Positions 1 to 9,167 of a stretch of DNA of 12,055 nucleotides are shown here, piece after piece. Where the stretch lies: positions 1 to 12,055 of the forward strand of contig LT636221.1 of assembly GCA_900128565.1 (NCBI GenBank), written 5' to 3'. Positions within the stretch are counted from its first letter, which is position 1; each line of letters begins with the position of its first letter. Below the pieces are notes generated by a model. That model saw only the letters and a list, made by a program, of their open reading frames with translations. It was not told the DNA's origin and searched no databases. This stretch comes from Stramenopiles sp. TOSAG23-6 (taxonomy: Eukaryota > Sar). The position numbers and the translations under genes were made by a program.

Positions 1-426
1 ACCCCAACCAAATGCACGATTATTACAATATTTTCGATCTATGTCAATAGTTAGAAAGTGTTTTACTAGCTTATCGTCTGGGTGCATGAAGCTTCCATTC
101 TTGATGAGTTTAATCTTCTTCAACGCTTTTTCAGTCACTTTCTTCTCAAATTTATCTAGCACAATCTTTTTTAATTCACCAACTGTTGTTTTTTTCAAGT
201 GTAATTTTACATTGACTGGAAGTCGTTTTCGTTCTTTACCTAATATTTTCTCTTCCAACGTGGGTGGGGACTGATCAAAGACTACAACTGTAACCCAGTC
301 TGTCATTTTATGTAGTTTCTTTTCCAATTCTTTTATTTTTATTCTGTGTTCTTCAGGAAGACGTTCCCATGGTGTAATAGGATCTTCCTCGCTTTCATCA
401 AGATGTGGCATATCATCGTCAGACAT
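1..426 (-). CDS. Possible ubiquitin-like-domain protein, N-terminal part (runs off window)
   Basis: An open frame of 142 codons reads from an ATG at 426 to the first base of the window with no stop, so the gene continues outside. The N-terminus is acidic (MSDDDMPHLDESEEDP), followed by a charged helix-like stretch (about residues 20-45). From about residue 75 a basic beta/alpha pattern appears (LPVNVKLHLKKTTVGELKK, then a helix, then IKLIKNGSFMHPDDKLVKHF). This loosely resembles a ubiquitin-like beta-grasp fold: strand pair, helix, then a strand with a glycine turn. I infer that fold from pattern only; no diagnostic motif is visible. No intron of the type seen elsewhere in this window lies in this part. 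It is divergent from the next gene, with a 279-base spacer. Confidence 0.6.
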   Translation of the reverse strand, partial: MSDDDMPHLDESEEDPITPWERLPEEHRIKIKELEKKLHKMTDWVTVVVFDQSPPTLEEKILGKERKRLPVNVKLHLKKTTVGELKKIVLDKFEKKVTEKALKKIKLIKNGSFMHPDDKLVKHFLTIDIDRKYCNNRAFGWG

Positions 427-705
427 CTTTTATTATTTCTGTCCGGTATGACTGTTCTATTGTTTAATCACCGTAAAAATATATTCTATCTATACGAACA
501 ACAATCTTTTATGCTTGTGACTTGCTTTACGGTTACAACAGTCAAGTCAACTTTTTTTAAAGCATCTTTGTTCCATTTTGACAACTCAACTAGTAACTGT
601 TACTTACTTTCAATCAACTACAAAAAGCTTCTTGTCATCAAAGACCTACAAAAGATGCTTCGTGAGTAATATTTTGAACATTGTAGAATAGTTTTATCTT
701 CAAAA
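427..705. other. Divergent intergenic spacer, putative two-way promoter region
   Basis: This spacer separates two divergently transcribed genes, so it must hold both 5' regions. It is AT-rich. I see no RNA gene, no clear TATA box and no repeat, and open frames here have no supporting features. Confidence 0.4.
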
Positions 706-2416
706 ATGTTTGGTATGTCAGGTGGCATCGATACACTTCAAGTGGCTCGAGACCGAGCTCGTATGGAGGAATCGGGAAAGTTATTTGACTGGCAGCGAGA
801 ATTGCCTCATCCCCGTGATATCTCAACTGGTGGGACAGGACCTTTAGCAGATAGAGTTGCTACTATACATGCAGATCAGAAAGCAATTTTACGTGCTCAT
901 ATAAATGCTTTAGGTCCAAGTCAACAAGCTGCACTTCAAAATATAAAGAATAAATATTCAATACGAAAGAAGTTTAGAAAAATTGTAAAGAAGAAAATCA
1001 ATATGGAATTACCACCTGAACCCTATGGGGAGTATTGGGGTGTATCAAAAGGTGCTATTCTCACAGACAATGACCCATATGGATTAACTGGTATTTGGGA
1101 TAAGCCATCAGGTGATGGTTTAACATCTGTATTAAAAGCATTAATGTTAATTATTAAGCGAGAAATGATGCAACAGGGAGTTGAAAAACCATTTCAATTA
1201 CCACAACAAGCTCTCTCCGCTGCTTGCAAAAATTATTACCCAGATAGTGTTTGGGACGAAGATAAAGATTATTTTGTCCAATTACGACATAAAGCAGCTA
1301 GAGCTGCCTTTCAGAAACAACAGGTAAAATCAGGAAGTCATAATAATTTTTGTCATCCAGATAAAATTCTCTATGCATTTGATAGGAAATCAACTACTTC
1401 AAATAAATATGAAAAAAAAGCAAAACGTATGAATCGAAAAAGTTTTCTAGGTGTATTAGAAAAAGAACTCCTCATTGGTACAGCTTTACCATTGATACAA
1501 AAAGGAACAAATAAAGCGTTAAACTGGCAGAAATTACAACATAGAGCATGGAAATATCGACGTCAACGCTGTGCACATTTGTTACATACTATAGAAAAAG
1601 AACAAAAATTAGAACTGGCACGTCAAAAAACTTTACAATCTGGACAATTTCGTTCTGCGGATCCTCAAGTCATACTTGATCAACAAGTAAAATATGCCAA
1701 AGAACGTGCTGAAGCGGCTGATAAATGTTTACGAATATTACAAGATTATGGACTAATTACTGCAACAGAAATGTACGTTTGATATGAATTTCTAATTTAT
1801 TTATTTTTCATACGAAATTTCGTACCTAACGATATTTTCAACTAAACTTTTTTTTTCACAATACATGGCTTCATACTTGCAACATACATTAAAAGGATAT
1901 AAGATAGAATCTAGTACAATGGATGATGATTCTGCAAATATGAGTATGAATCAAGTAAAGAAAGCAAAGAAAAATGCTGATGCTATGGTTCATGCTGAAG
2001 TCGCATATCTTCGACAATGTCCTGAAATGAAATATTGGAGACCAAGTGAAGCTGCATTAGCCAAGTTTAAATCTCCAAAACCACCTCCATTAACTGCTAA
2101 AGAATTAGTGCCTGACTTGAAAAGTTTTGCTGGAATTGTTTTTGCACAGAAAAATTTAGAATATGCAAAAAATCCTGCACAAATTAAGTTATATAATAGA
2201 CTTACAAAACGTGGAATATTTCATGAAAATCTTCCACCTTTGTCTGTTCACTTACGAGATGGTGTACAAAGTGGATATTTAAAAACAGGAAAGACTTATG
2301 CTGGTCTATTTGGTAGAGGTTTAGCTGAAATCAGTGGACGACGAATTCACAATGCTAGAAGTAAACATATTGGTTTATTTGGAGCTATACCTGAAGATTC
2401 ATATAAAATTATTTAG
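706..2416 (+). CDS. Unrecognised basic, helix-rich 538-residue protein, two exons
   Basis: Exon 1 (706-1772) and exon 2 (1867-2416) join in frame across a 94-nt intron to give 538 residues ending at TAG. Without splicing, the frame hits TGA two codons after the ...TEM junction, while an open frame of 182 further codons starts at the other side. The protein is rich in Lys, Arg, Gln and Ala, with long predicted helices (about residues 240-355: NWQKLQHRAWKYRRQR, KYAKERAEAADKCLRIL). A more ordered Gly/Pro/Trp patch lies near residues 104-130 (PYGEYWGVSKG, YGLTGIWDKPSGDG). I see no signal peptide or membrane span. I do not recognise the family. The start is the first ATG after the spacer, and a second Met lies three codons later. 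The last 20 codons lie in a 58-bp tandem duplication, so the present stop sits at the duplication junction. Confidence 0.75.
1773..1866 (+). other. Intron with non-AG 3' end (family member 1)
   Basis: This 94-nt intron starts GTACGTTTG and ends CACAATACAT. ATG occurs at both boundaries (gaaATGtacg and atacATGgct), so the exact cut is ambiguous within that repeat: GT...AT, TG...CA and AT...AC all give the same mRNA. I place it after AT for consistency with the other introns. The core TACGAAATTTCGTACCTAAC lies at 1811-1830, and its first 14 nt (1811-1824) are a perfect palindrome. The nearest downstream AG in exon 2 would put the frame into a stop, so a conventional GT-AG intron does not work here. 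CCTAAC ends 36 nt before the intron end. Confidence 0.8.
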
Positions 2417-2471
2417 AAGTAAACATATTGGTTTATTTGGAGCTATACCTGAAGATTCATACATAAAATTA
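2356..2471. repeat. 58-bp tandem duplication over the 3' end of the upstream gene
   Basis: Two copies begin tagaagtaaacatattgg at 2356 and at 2414. They are identical for 48 bases. The second copy then carries a 2-base insertion (catacataaa against catataaa). Copy 1 is coding; copy 2 begins with the in-frame TAG stop, so the duplication itself supplies the stop now used. High identity suggests a recent event or an assembly duplication. Confidence 0.9.
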
Positions 2472-2528
2472 TACATTTTTAAAAAATTGTTCAAATTAAA
2501 ATTTATTTTTTACCAAAACAATTTTTTT

Positions 2529-5317
2529 TTATCCTTCAGCATTAATTCCTTCCCATAATTGAGAATGAAAGAAACCACCATTACCTTTCGTTGTTTTCCG
2601 TGCAATCATTGCAGTTCTCTTCAAACTCTGAACTAATTCAACATTTGCTTGTAAAAACGAAGGTTCATGGTAATGAATCTTGTGCTTTGCACATAAAGCA
2701 CGTGTTAATTTTCGTGCTTCACGAAGATTATGTCGAGGTAAACGTGGCCATAAATGATGTTCAATTTGAAATTGTAAACCTCCATGAAACCAATCCATTG
2801 CAGGTGAACACGAAACATTCATTGTTGTTGCAACTTGCATTTTAAACCATTCATCACTATCATCATTATATGCCTGACCATGATACGTTTTCATTGTAAA
2901 ATGGGAAATACATATTTGTACATGTAATATACCAGCTAATCCATGGGATATTAAAAGAAATGCAACACGTTGGAGCCATGTATCACCACTACTATATACC
3001 AAAGGAAGCATCCAACCATGGAAAAACAATAATGAAAGAAAAGACCAAAACCTCCATGCGACTTTTTCTTTTGTATCACATAGCAAAATAAATGATTGAA
3101 TGTATAAATTGAATCGTGCAACTCCCATTATAGGATAGAACAAGTAATGTTGATACGATACAAGAAACCGTGCAATAGAATCCATTATCATATGTTTTTG
3201 ATGATATGTTGACCAAAATCCTTTTGTATCATCAAATATCTTTTCATCAACTGCAAATACTGGTAAATGTTGAATATCTGGATCATTTTCAACAGAATTA
3301 CATACAACATGATGTACATTATGTGACCGTTTCCACCAATTTAATCCAATTCCACCAGATGTATTTAATAAACACAAACCTGCCCATTGATCACGTTCAC
3401 GTTCATGTGAAATACTAGAGTGTCCACAATCATGACCAACAAAAGCAATTTGTTGCCAAAAACAAGCTAAAAAAAAAGCACCTACCAGTGAGGTATGAAA
3501 TCCGTCACAAAATAGAGTAAAATATATAACTAAACTAAATAACATTATTAACCAAATGGATAATATAATGTAATAACTCGCATTTGTTTCAAATAATCCT
3601 CTGCGTAAAAGAATTTGACGAATTTCACGATGTTCCTTTGCAAATTCAGACTCTTTATAATCAACTATTTCACCAATGTAATAAGAAGGAAGGAGTTTTT
3701 CATATACTCTTGCTGGATGTATTGTAAATATATATATATATGTATATTTTTGTAAGTTAAAATGTTTTGTGAGGTACGCAATTTCGTACGAAATTGTTTT
3801 TTTTTTGAGATTTAAAATTTGAAATGAAGACAACATACATGATAATTAGCAAATGCATCAGTTACATCTTTACCACCTAAATTTACCAATGGAAGCCAAC
3901 CTCCAGGATGATTATCAATATATTTTGTAATATCATACGCTTTACCTTCAATACATATCCATGTAATTTTGAATAATATTTCAAACATTTGATATTTTTT
4001 TGTTAGGTACAATTTTTTTTTTTTTTTTTTTTAAATTTAAATTTTTTTTTTGTATAAAAAAAACGGACATAAACTCTCACGAGAATTATGTTTAGCTACT
4101 TCAGCCATAGTTATTCCTTTTCCATTTCGACTAGCAATGAATGCTTTTGCTGCTTCAACTTTAGCTTTTCTATAAAACACAGATGGCGCTAAAACCGCTT
4201 TGCCTTCTTCTTCTCTCCATACCATTTTAGGGTTAGGGTTAATACCACCATCAACTTTTGAAATTCCATTCCTATTATTTTTATGATTTTTTTCATTTTG
4301 AATTTTATTTAATCGAATTTCTTGACGTTTTTGTTCTTCCACAGTAGAAAAGACACTACCACTATTCTTATCATGACTCTTTGCAAGTCGTGCACTAACA
4401 GTTGCAGTCCGTTGAGTCGTTCTCTTCAAATCTAATTGTGTAAGGCAAATCTCTCCAATGACACAAACAATTAATCCTCCACATCCACCAACTAATGTAG
4501 CAGTTAGCATAGGTAAACGGGCAGCAGTACAAAACGAATGCGACGAAGAAATCAATAATAACCAAGAAACAGTTTCTACGGCAGATCTAATAGTAAATAA
4601 TTGCCAATTATCAGCGCAATGCACTAGTCGATTATGAACAATGGATCCAATGACACTTGTTGGTGTAGATAATAAGCATAGCTGACTCAAAGTGACTAAA
4701 CAAACTGCCGCTAAAAATGCTTGTATTACAGGATTAATACCGATACGATTTGTCATTGCAAAGAACAAAACACCAACTAGACACCACTGTTCAGGGGCGA
4801 ATAAACCTTGAAAACGCCACTTTTGAACTAATGACGAACTACACAGGAATTTTTGTGCCGAAGTACAAATTGAAGTCAAAATGTCACCTGTGACTAGTAA
4901 GGCAATCCCACTAGAAGCACCACCAATGTATGTTAAACAAAACGAATTATATACACTATGAAGTTTTACAGAGACATATATAAAGGACGACAACTCAACA
5001 AACGACCGTAGTGCGTTGTTCACCCAATTGTATTGCATTCTAGTTACCCTATCCAGAATAATATGAGCTGGATGAGCACAAATACCAAGATACTCAAACA
5101 TGATACCAATTAACATTAAGAGAAGACAAGTGAAGAGAACTGTACCAATTGTTTCAAAATCATTGGGAGAGGTAAGTGTAGTTGGAAGAGCCAAGATGGC
5201 ACAAACAGGGCCAAAGACCTGCGGACGACTTTGCAGCAATTCAGTCAAGTTCGATTTTCCAGTAGCAGAGGCTTCAGCCTTTACCGGAGTAGAATGCGCA
5301 CTCTTTACTTTTGCCAT
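2529..5317 (-). CDS. Multi-TM domain + cytochrome b5 + front-end (delta-8 sphingolipid-type) desaturase fusion
   Basis: Three exons (5317-4069, 3960-3839, 3716-2529) join in frame to 852 residues. Residues 1-300 hold several hydrophobic spans (about 30-50, 55-85, 105-150, 175-218, 240-295) of unrecognised family; 300-400 is a basic linker. Cytochrome b5 covers about 402-475, with heme ligands H434 (HPGG 434-437) and H457. The desaturase domain carries the three di-iron histidine boxes HDCGH (552-556), HNVHH (589-593) and QIEHH (774-778). Gln in the third box plus an N-terminal cytochrome b5 define front-end desaturases. DPDIQHLPVFAV and SYQHYLFYP resemble delta-8 sphingolipid long-chain-base desaturases, but substrate and position cannot be fixed from sequence; delta-6/delta-8 acyl activity is possible. 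It should act in the ER membrane with electrons passed through cytochrome b5. Usual family length is about 450 residues, so the N-terminal half is extra. The frame is open from the ATG at 5317 into the cytochrome b5 fold, which supports one protein; a separate start inside the linker is the alternative. Confidence 0.88.
3717..3838 (-). other. Intron with non-AG 3' end between cytochrome b5 and desaturase (member 3)
   Basis: This 122-nt intron in the minus-strand gene starts GTATGTTGTC and ends TTTACAATACAT. CAT is repeated at both boundaries. The flanking protein is fixed by homology: ...DAFANYH (heme-ligand His) joins PARVYEKLLP. A cut at the nearest AG (four bases further on) would destroy the frame. 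The core reads TACGAAATTGCGTACCTCAC. An 18-nt perfect palindrome (3779-3796) overlaps its left part, and CCTCAC replaces CCTAAC, ending 52 nt before the 3' end. An (AT)n run sits between core and 3' end. Confidence 0.85.
3961..4068 (-). other. Intron with non-AG 3' end inside the cytochrome b5 domain (member 2)
   Basis: This 108-nt intron starts GTCCGTTTTT and ends CAAAATTACAT. ATG is repeated at both boundaries. Splicing gives HNSRESL-WICIEGKAYD, the expected cytochrome b5 sequence. The first downstream AG would keep frame but delete the conserved WICIEG segment. The core is partly degenerate: TACAA and TTGTACCTAAC halves are separated by A-rich sequence. CCTAAC (4002-4007) ends 41 nt before the 3' end. 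Confidence 0.85.
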
Positions 5318-5694
5318 AGATGGTACTCACACCTTACAACCCGATGTATACCAAAGAATGTACGAAGCACGACGAATTTAGAGACACAACCGAAACACAA
5401 GAATTATTACGTAATACTTGGAGTACAGGTCTACGTAAGAAAAGATGGAGAAAATCTTCTTCTTGCGAGTAACGAACGACACGCGTCAAATTGTGTAGTA
5501 CCGGGTATCCACCGAAACGAAATTGTTTTCAGTTGTTTTGTAGTATCTTGGAGCACGAATACAAAGATACACTCTTTCAGTTATATTTAGATTTCTCAGA
5601 AAACCCTTTATACTATTTTCCATGTCATCAAAATACATATAAGATTATATCACATATATAATATATATATATATATCAGTTACAGTAAAAGAGT
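5318..5694. other. Divergent intergenic region, no gene seen
   Basis: This 377-base spacer lies between the desaturase gene (minus) and the next gene (plus), so it should contain both promoters. The side nearest the desaturase is less AT-rich. The side nearest the plus gene becomes AT-only and includes an (AT)n run at 5654-5676. No RNA gene or convincing reading frame is visible. Confidence 0.5.
5654..5676. repeat. (AT)n simple repeat
   Basis: Alternating A/T tract with one interruption, about 20 bases before the ATG of the next gene. It could contribute to the promoter or 5' UTR; no function is shown. Confidence 0.85.
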
Positions 5695-6606
5695 ATGAAA
5701 AAATCATCTAAAATACGAGCTCCACAATTACCTTGGATGCAACCGAAAGTTTCTAATGACAACTCTGGTCAAGATATTTATTCTAGTCGTTCAAATACAC
5801 TTTATTCAAACAGATCAAATAAAATAAATCCAAGCAATAATTGTAATGATGTTGTGAATGAAAATAAATCATATACAATAGAGTCTTCATTATATAATTC
5901 TAGTTCAAAAGATATGCTTGAATCGTCTAATTGTAATTTAGTTGTACGTGCACCAAAACAACTGTATCCAATAACTTGTACTGAAAAAAATATTTGGTTA
6001 AGAGAACAAATGTCATTTTATGAGAAATTATGTGATAAAGCATGGGAAAGACAACGTCATGAAATTGCAAATATAATTAAACAAAGATTGCAAGCTACAG
6101 AAAAAGCAATTTTAGATTCAAATATTGTAACACAAAAGAAAATGACTGAAATGTGGCAAGTTCACTTGGAGAAACAAAACGTATTAGTACGCGAAGAGTT
6201 TAATAGAATACAAAATGAATATATACATTCTGATTCTATTAAAAATAAGATCAATAATGAAACAGTGAATCCTNAAAAAGTACAAAATTCGTTTCATAAT
6301 AATTTGGAAAATAAGATCAATAATGAAACAGTGAATCCTCAAAAAATACAAAATTCGTTTGATACAAAACGTTTGAGTGAAAAAGATAATTATTTTGATG
6401 AGACATCTAGACTGAATGAAAATAAAAAATTGAGCAATCATTTGATATTGACTCAAGACTTTTCAGTAGAAAAAGGAGATATTTTTTCAAATATGGCAAA
6501 ATTACAGAAAAATGTAGAAAATTTAGCAAGAGAAACTGCTGAAATTGTCAAATTGTCCTCTACAAAGAAAAATGCAGAAACATTCAAAGAAAAACGTTAT
6601 TATTAA
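5695..6606 (+). CDS. Asn/Lys-rich coiled-coil protein, unknown function
   Basis: A single open frame of 303 residues ends at TAA (6604-6606). The first 100 residues are Ser/Asn-rich and look disordered. Residues about 105-180 are strongly helical and charged (LREQMSFYEKLCDKAWERQR, EIANIIKQRLQATEKAILDS), ending near VLVREEFNRIQNEY; these suit a coiled coil. A 22-residue tandem repeat follows (NKINNETVNP-K-QNSF twice, about residues 183-222), then a second short helix (MAKLQKNVENLARETAEIVK). No signal peptide, membrane span or catalytic motif is visible. One codon has an ambiguous base (N at 6274, in the first repeat unit), so that residue is unknown. No intron is needed. I do not recognise the family; a structural role is only a guess. 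Confidence 0.75.
   Translation: MKKSSKIRAPQLPWMQPKVSNDNSGQDIYSSRSNTLYSNRSNKINPSNNCNDVVNENKSYTIESSLYNSSSKDMLESSNCNLVVRAPKQLYPITCTEKNIWLREQMSFYEKLCDKAWERQRHEIANIIKQRLQATEKAILDSNIVTQKKMTEMWQVHLEKQNVLVREEFNRIQNEYIHSDSIKNKINNETVNPXKVQNSFHNNLENKINNETVNPQKIQNSFDTKRLSEKDNYFDETSRLNENKKLSNHLILTQDFSVEKGDIFSNMAKLQKNVENLARETAEIVKLSSTKKNAETFKEKRYY
6245..6360 (+). repeat. 66-bp in-frame tandem repeat (22 residues), two copies
   Basis: ataagatcaataatgaaaca starts at 6245 and again at 6311. The copies are near identical across their first 50 bases apart from a few substitutions and the N at 6274. The period of 66 keeps the reading frame. The second copy is incomplete at its 3' end. Confidence 0.9.
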
Positions 6607-6612
6607 TTTTTT

Positions 6613-6633
6613 TTTAGGTACAAAATTTTGTAC
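6613..6633 (-). repeat. Intron-family core outside any CDS
   Basis: On the minus strand it reads TACAAAATTTTGTACCTAAA, matching the intron core at most positions. GTACAAAATTTTGTAC (6618-6633) is a 16-nt perfect palindrome. It starts only 7 bases after the stop of the plus-strand gene. Its orientation is antisense to that gene and sense to the minus-strand coiled-coil gene. It could be a solo element, a decayed intron, or part of a 3' UTR intron of the minus-strand gene; the boundaries are not clear. Confidence 0.75.
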
Positions 6634-6720
6634 GAAAAAAAAAAATTATACACAATTAGAAAAACAGTACAATAAAGAAATGCATTAATATTTTATATCA
6701 ATACGAATTTCAAATATTCT

Positions 6721-6756
6721 ATTTTTTGTATTTTTTGTATTTTTTGTATTTTGTGT
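6721..6756. repeat. 9-bp tandem repeat (attttttgt)
   Basis: Three perfect copies of attttttgt (6721-6747) are followed by one degenerate copy (attttgtgt). It is a simple intergenic repeat with no evident role. Confidence 0.85.
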
Positions 6757-6848
6757 AATATGTTTTTAACAAATCAATTCAAATCAACTCAAAAACTCAA
6801 AGAAATTGAAAAAAGATCAAAAATATTCAGAAAAAAAATGATTTTTTT

Positions 6849-6965
6849 TAATAGCTTCAGTAGGTTTTTGTATAACTTTCATTATATTTTTTCAACATTT
6901 CAATTTTTTTAAATAGCTTCAGTAGGTTTTTGTATAACTTCCATTAATTTTTCCAACATTTCAAC
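6849..6965. repeat. Tandem copy (about 62 bp) of the 3' end of the coiled-coil gene
   Basis: atagcttcagtaggtttttg occurs at 6851 and at 6913. The copies stay similar for about 52 bases with a few mismatches and one indel. The copy at 6913 is the true end of the minus-strand coding sequence (…IQKPTEAI, stop TAA at 6909-6911). The copy at 6851 lies just past that stop, and its own equivalent of the stop is altered. Confidence 0.88.
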
Positions 6966-8902
6966 ATTAGCCATATTACTTTCTTGTAAATGTTTAAATC
7001 TGTCCAATGGTAAAGATTGTAACTTTCTTACTTTTTGGACTTCTTGACGTAATAATGATGCATCTGCTTCCAATACAAGAATTCGTTTTTCTGCTTGTGC
7101 CAATTTTCTGCGACAGTTTTGTTCTGCGACTTCAAAACGTTCTGCATTTGTTTGAGCAGTTCTGTGTTTTGTATGTAATTCTGTATTTTCTCGGTCTAAA
7201 GTACTACATTGTTCACGATAATCACGTGTTTGTTGCTCTGCTTCATCCACTCGGCGACGTAATAATGCATTTTCCTCTTGAGCTGTTGCATGTTGAACTT
7301 CCATATTCGTTTGAGCATCTCTAGAAACACGAAATGCAGCAGTTATCTCAGCTAAGGCTACTTTATTCATTGCACTATTATTCTTTACAATTCCATGTTC
7401 ACGTTGAAATAATTCATGTTTTGTGAAACAATATTTTTTTTATTTTTTTTTTTTAGTAAAAAAATCTACAATTAGGTATAAAAATTCACACTAAAAAAAC
7501 ATAAATGATAAACACGTACATGTCGTTTTCCTAGATCATCATGTTTATCCAAGGTACTTTTTAATTTATCAGTGAGTTCATTATTTTTTTTTTCCAATTC
7601 AACATTAGTTTTAACCAATTCTGAACAATCTTCTTGTGCCTTTGTAGCTAACGCTTCAAACTGCTCCATTTTCTTTACTGCTTGTCTTTTTTCTATCTCT
7701 GCTTTATGTAAGGCAGATATAGTATTTGTTAATTTATTGGACGTGTCAGTTAAAATCGATTCAGTTGTCAATAATTTATCTTTTATTGTACTGTGTTTTG
7801 CATGAACTTCTGAGTGTTTATCACCAATTTCATCAACTTGTTTCTTTGCAACATTTAAATCTAATTCAAATTGTTTTATCGTTGCATGTGCTTTACGTAA
7901 CTTTGTGCTGTGATCTGCGTGTGCTTCTTCAAGCCGAGATGTGGCACTACTCAATTCACTCTGCACTGCACTCATTTGTGTTTCCAAGGCTTGCGCTCTT
8001 TTTCTTGAAGCAATGTTACCATGTGTTTTTTCTTTCAATCTTTTTTCTAATGATTGTTCACGACGAAGCATATCTTCTTTATGTGCTTCCAAACGAGCTT
8101 CCCATAATGATAACTGTTCATTTTGTGCTTGTACTAATATAACCTGATCACGGACTTTTTTTTCCATTTTGAGTCGATCATCTCGTTGCTCAAGACGAGC
8201 TCTATCATACGCCGCTTGTACATCCGCTAAAGTTTTACCAAGTGAGACAGATGCACCTGGAGCTTTTTCTCGAGTATCTGATATTGGCACAAGTGTAGAA
8301 GGCATTTTTGGAACCTTGAAAGACGCTGATGGAATATTTACAGGAGGTAAACTGTTGGAGTGTTGAGATGGTTCTGAGAACGAAGGCATTGTTGGGGGTT
8401 CTGTTTCTTCTTCTTCCCACGAAGTTTCAGTTTTATCTACATTTTTTGTTTCCACTTTTTTCTCTTCTTGTACAACTGAAATAGATTCAACGGAATGTAC
8501 ATTCATGCTTATGTCACTTGGAATTGCACCACCAACTTGCTGTTGTCGAAGAACAGCACACTCCATCTCTAATAAGTATATCTGTTGGCGAAGATTATAC
8601 GTCATTGCATTAGGACTCTCTGATCCTGGTGCAAGATCATCCACAGGACTCACATTTTTTGGTGCAGATGTCTTTTCAAATTTATAACCTTCTAAACCAG
8701 AAGCTATATCAAGACCAATACCAGCTTCAGTCATTTCACGTTTTAACTCTTCTAAAGCATCCGTCCGTGGGGAATCACCTCCTCGACGATTTGAATAACC
8801 ATTACTCTTTGAAACTTTATTCTTTATCTTTCTATTTGATCGTGGAGGCCGATACGATCCACGAGAAGAATTGCTGCGATGTTTTCCATTCAACTGTCGC
8901 AT
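6909..8902 (-). CDS. Long coiled-coil protein, 629 residues, two exons
   Basis: Exon 1 (8902-7520, 461 codons) and exon 2 (7415-6909) join in frame across a 104-nt intron, giving ...DDLGKRH-ELFQREHGIVKN.... The N-terminus (about 1-45) is basic and Ser/Arg/Asn-rich. Around residue 100 a short heptad-like segment occurs (YNLRQQIYLLEMECAVLRQQ). Residues about 110-215 are acidic and Pro/Ser-rich. From about 220 to near the end the protein is almost unbroken coiled coil (for example LEKKRNNELTDKL-like heptads, KIRKAH-type charged helices, then ENALLRRRVDEAEQQTRDYR). No motor, kinase or membrane motif is visible. Such architecture is typical of cytoskeletal, basal-body or ciliary scaffold proteins, but I do not recognise a specific family. 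Met at 8902 is the only early in-frame start. The gene end is duplicated just downstream. Confidence 0.82.
7416..7519 (-). other. Intron in coiled-coil gene (member 4)
   Basis: This 104-nt intron starts GTACGTGTTT and ends TTTCACAAAACAT, with CATG repeated at both boundaries. The degenerate core TGTGAATTTTTATACCTAAT (7471-7490) ends 55 nt before the 3' end. An in-frame GT-AG alternative exists, ending 39 nt further at GTAAAG and removing 13 residues. The boundary is therefore less certain here than in the desaturase gene; it is chosen because it matches the other family members. Confidence 0.65.
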
Positions 8903-9167
8903 GACTAAATGTAGAGAAAGAACTCGTACTAAGTCTTGTGATGAGTTTTTTCAAATTTTNCCAGAGGTTTTTCGGTTTTTCATTGTCGTTTTTCATTCAT
9001 TTGAAAATTGAAAAAAATGAAAATTTAAATTTTTTTTTCAAAACAGGTTTGTCAAATTTTCTTATTTTTTGAAATTTTTTCATCTCTCGTTTATTTTGAA
9101 ACGAAACATATACAATAAGATATTAGTAAGTAGTAAACACTACAATTTCGTATCTTGATTATTTTCA
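8903..9167. other. Intergenic spacer, very AT-rich
   Basis: This 265-base spacer lies upstream of the coiled-coil gene and downstream of the next minus-strand gene. It is dominated by short T-rich and A-rich runs such as gaaaattt blocks, and has one ambiguous base (N at 8960). I see no gene, core element or clear promoter motif. Confidence 0.5.

Larger units (their letters stand above)
6607..6908. other. Convergent intergenic region with intron-type core, short repeats and gene-end copy
   Basis: This 302-base region lies between two convergent stops. It holds no gene. It contains a palindromic core like those of the introns (6613-6632), a 9-base tandem repeat (6721-6756) and a degenerate copy of the coiled-coil gene end (from 6849). 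Confidence 0.7.

Noticed and set aside
346-669. Plus-strand open frame of 107 residues overlapping the first gene and the spacer
   Set aside because: It overlaps the start of the minus-strand gene in antisense, has no recognisable domain, and its residue content follows the AT-rich DNA.
1773-1866. Frameshift or sequencing error instead of an intron
   Set aside because: The same kind of break, with the same ends and the same internal core, occurs in five genes, and joining restores frame and conserved domains each time.
4227-4241. Two telomere-like TTAGGG units
   Set aside because: They lie inside the open frame of the desaturase fusion (encoding Asn-Pro-Asn-Pro) and are only two copies; chance is more likely than an interstitial telomere.
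2529-5317. Two separate genes: a membrane protein and a desaturase
   Set aside because: The cytochrome b5 fold is split across the intron, with its N-terminal part (ITMAEVAKHN) contiguous with the upstream frame; kept only as an alternative start possibility.
7726-8142. Plus-strand open frame of 138 residues
   Set aside because: It is the complement of the coiled-coil gene, with a composition expected of an antisense shadow.
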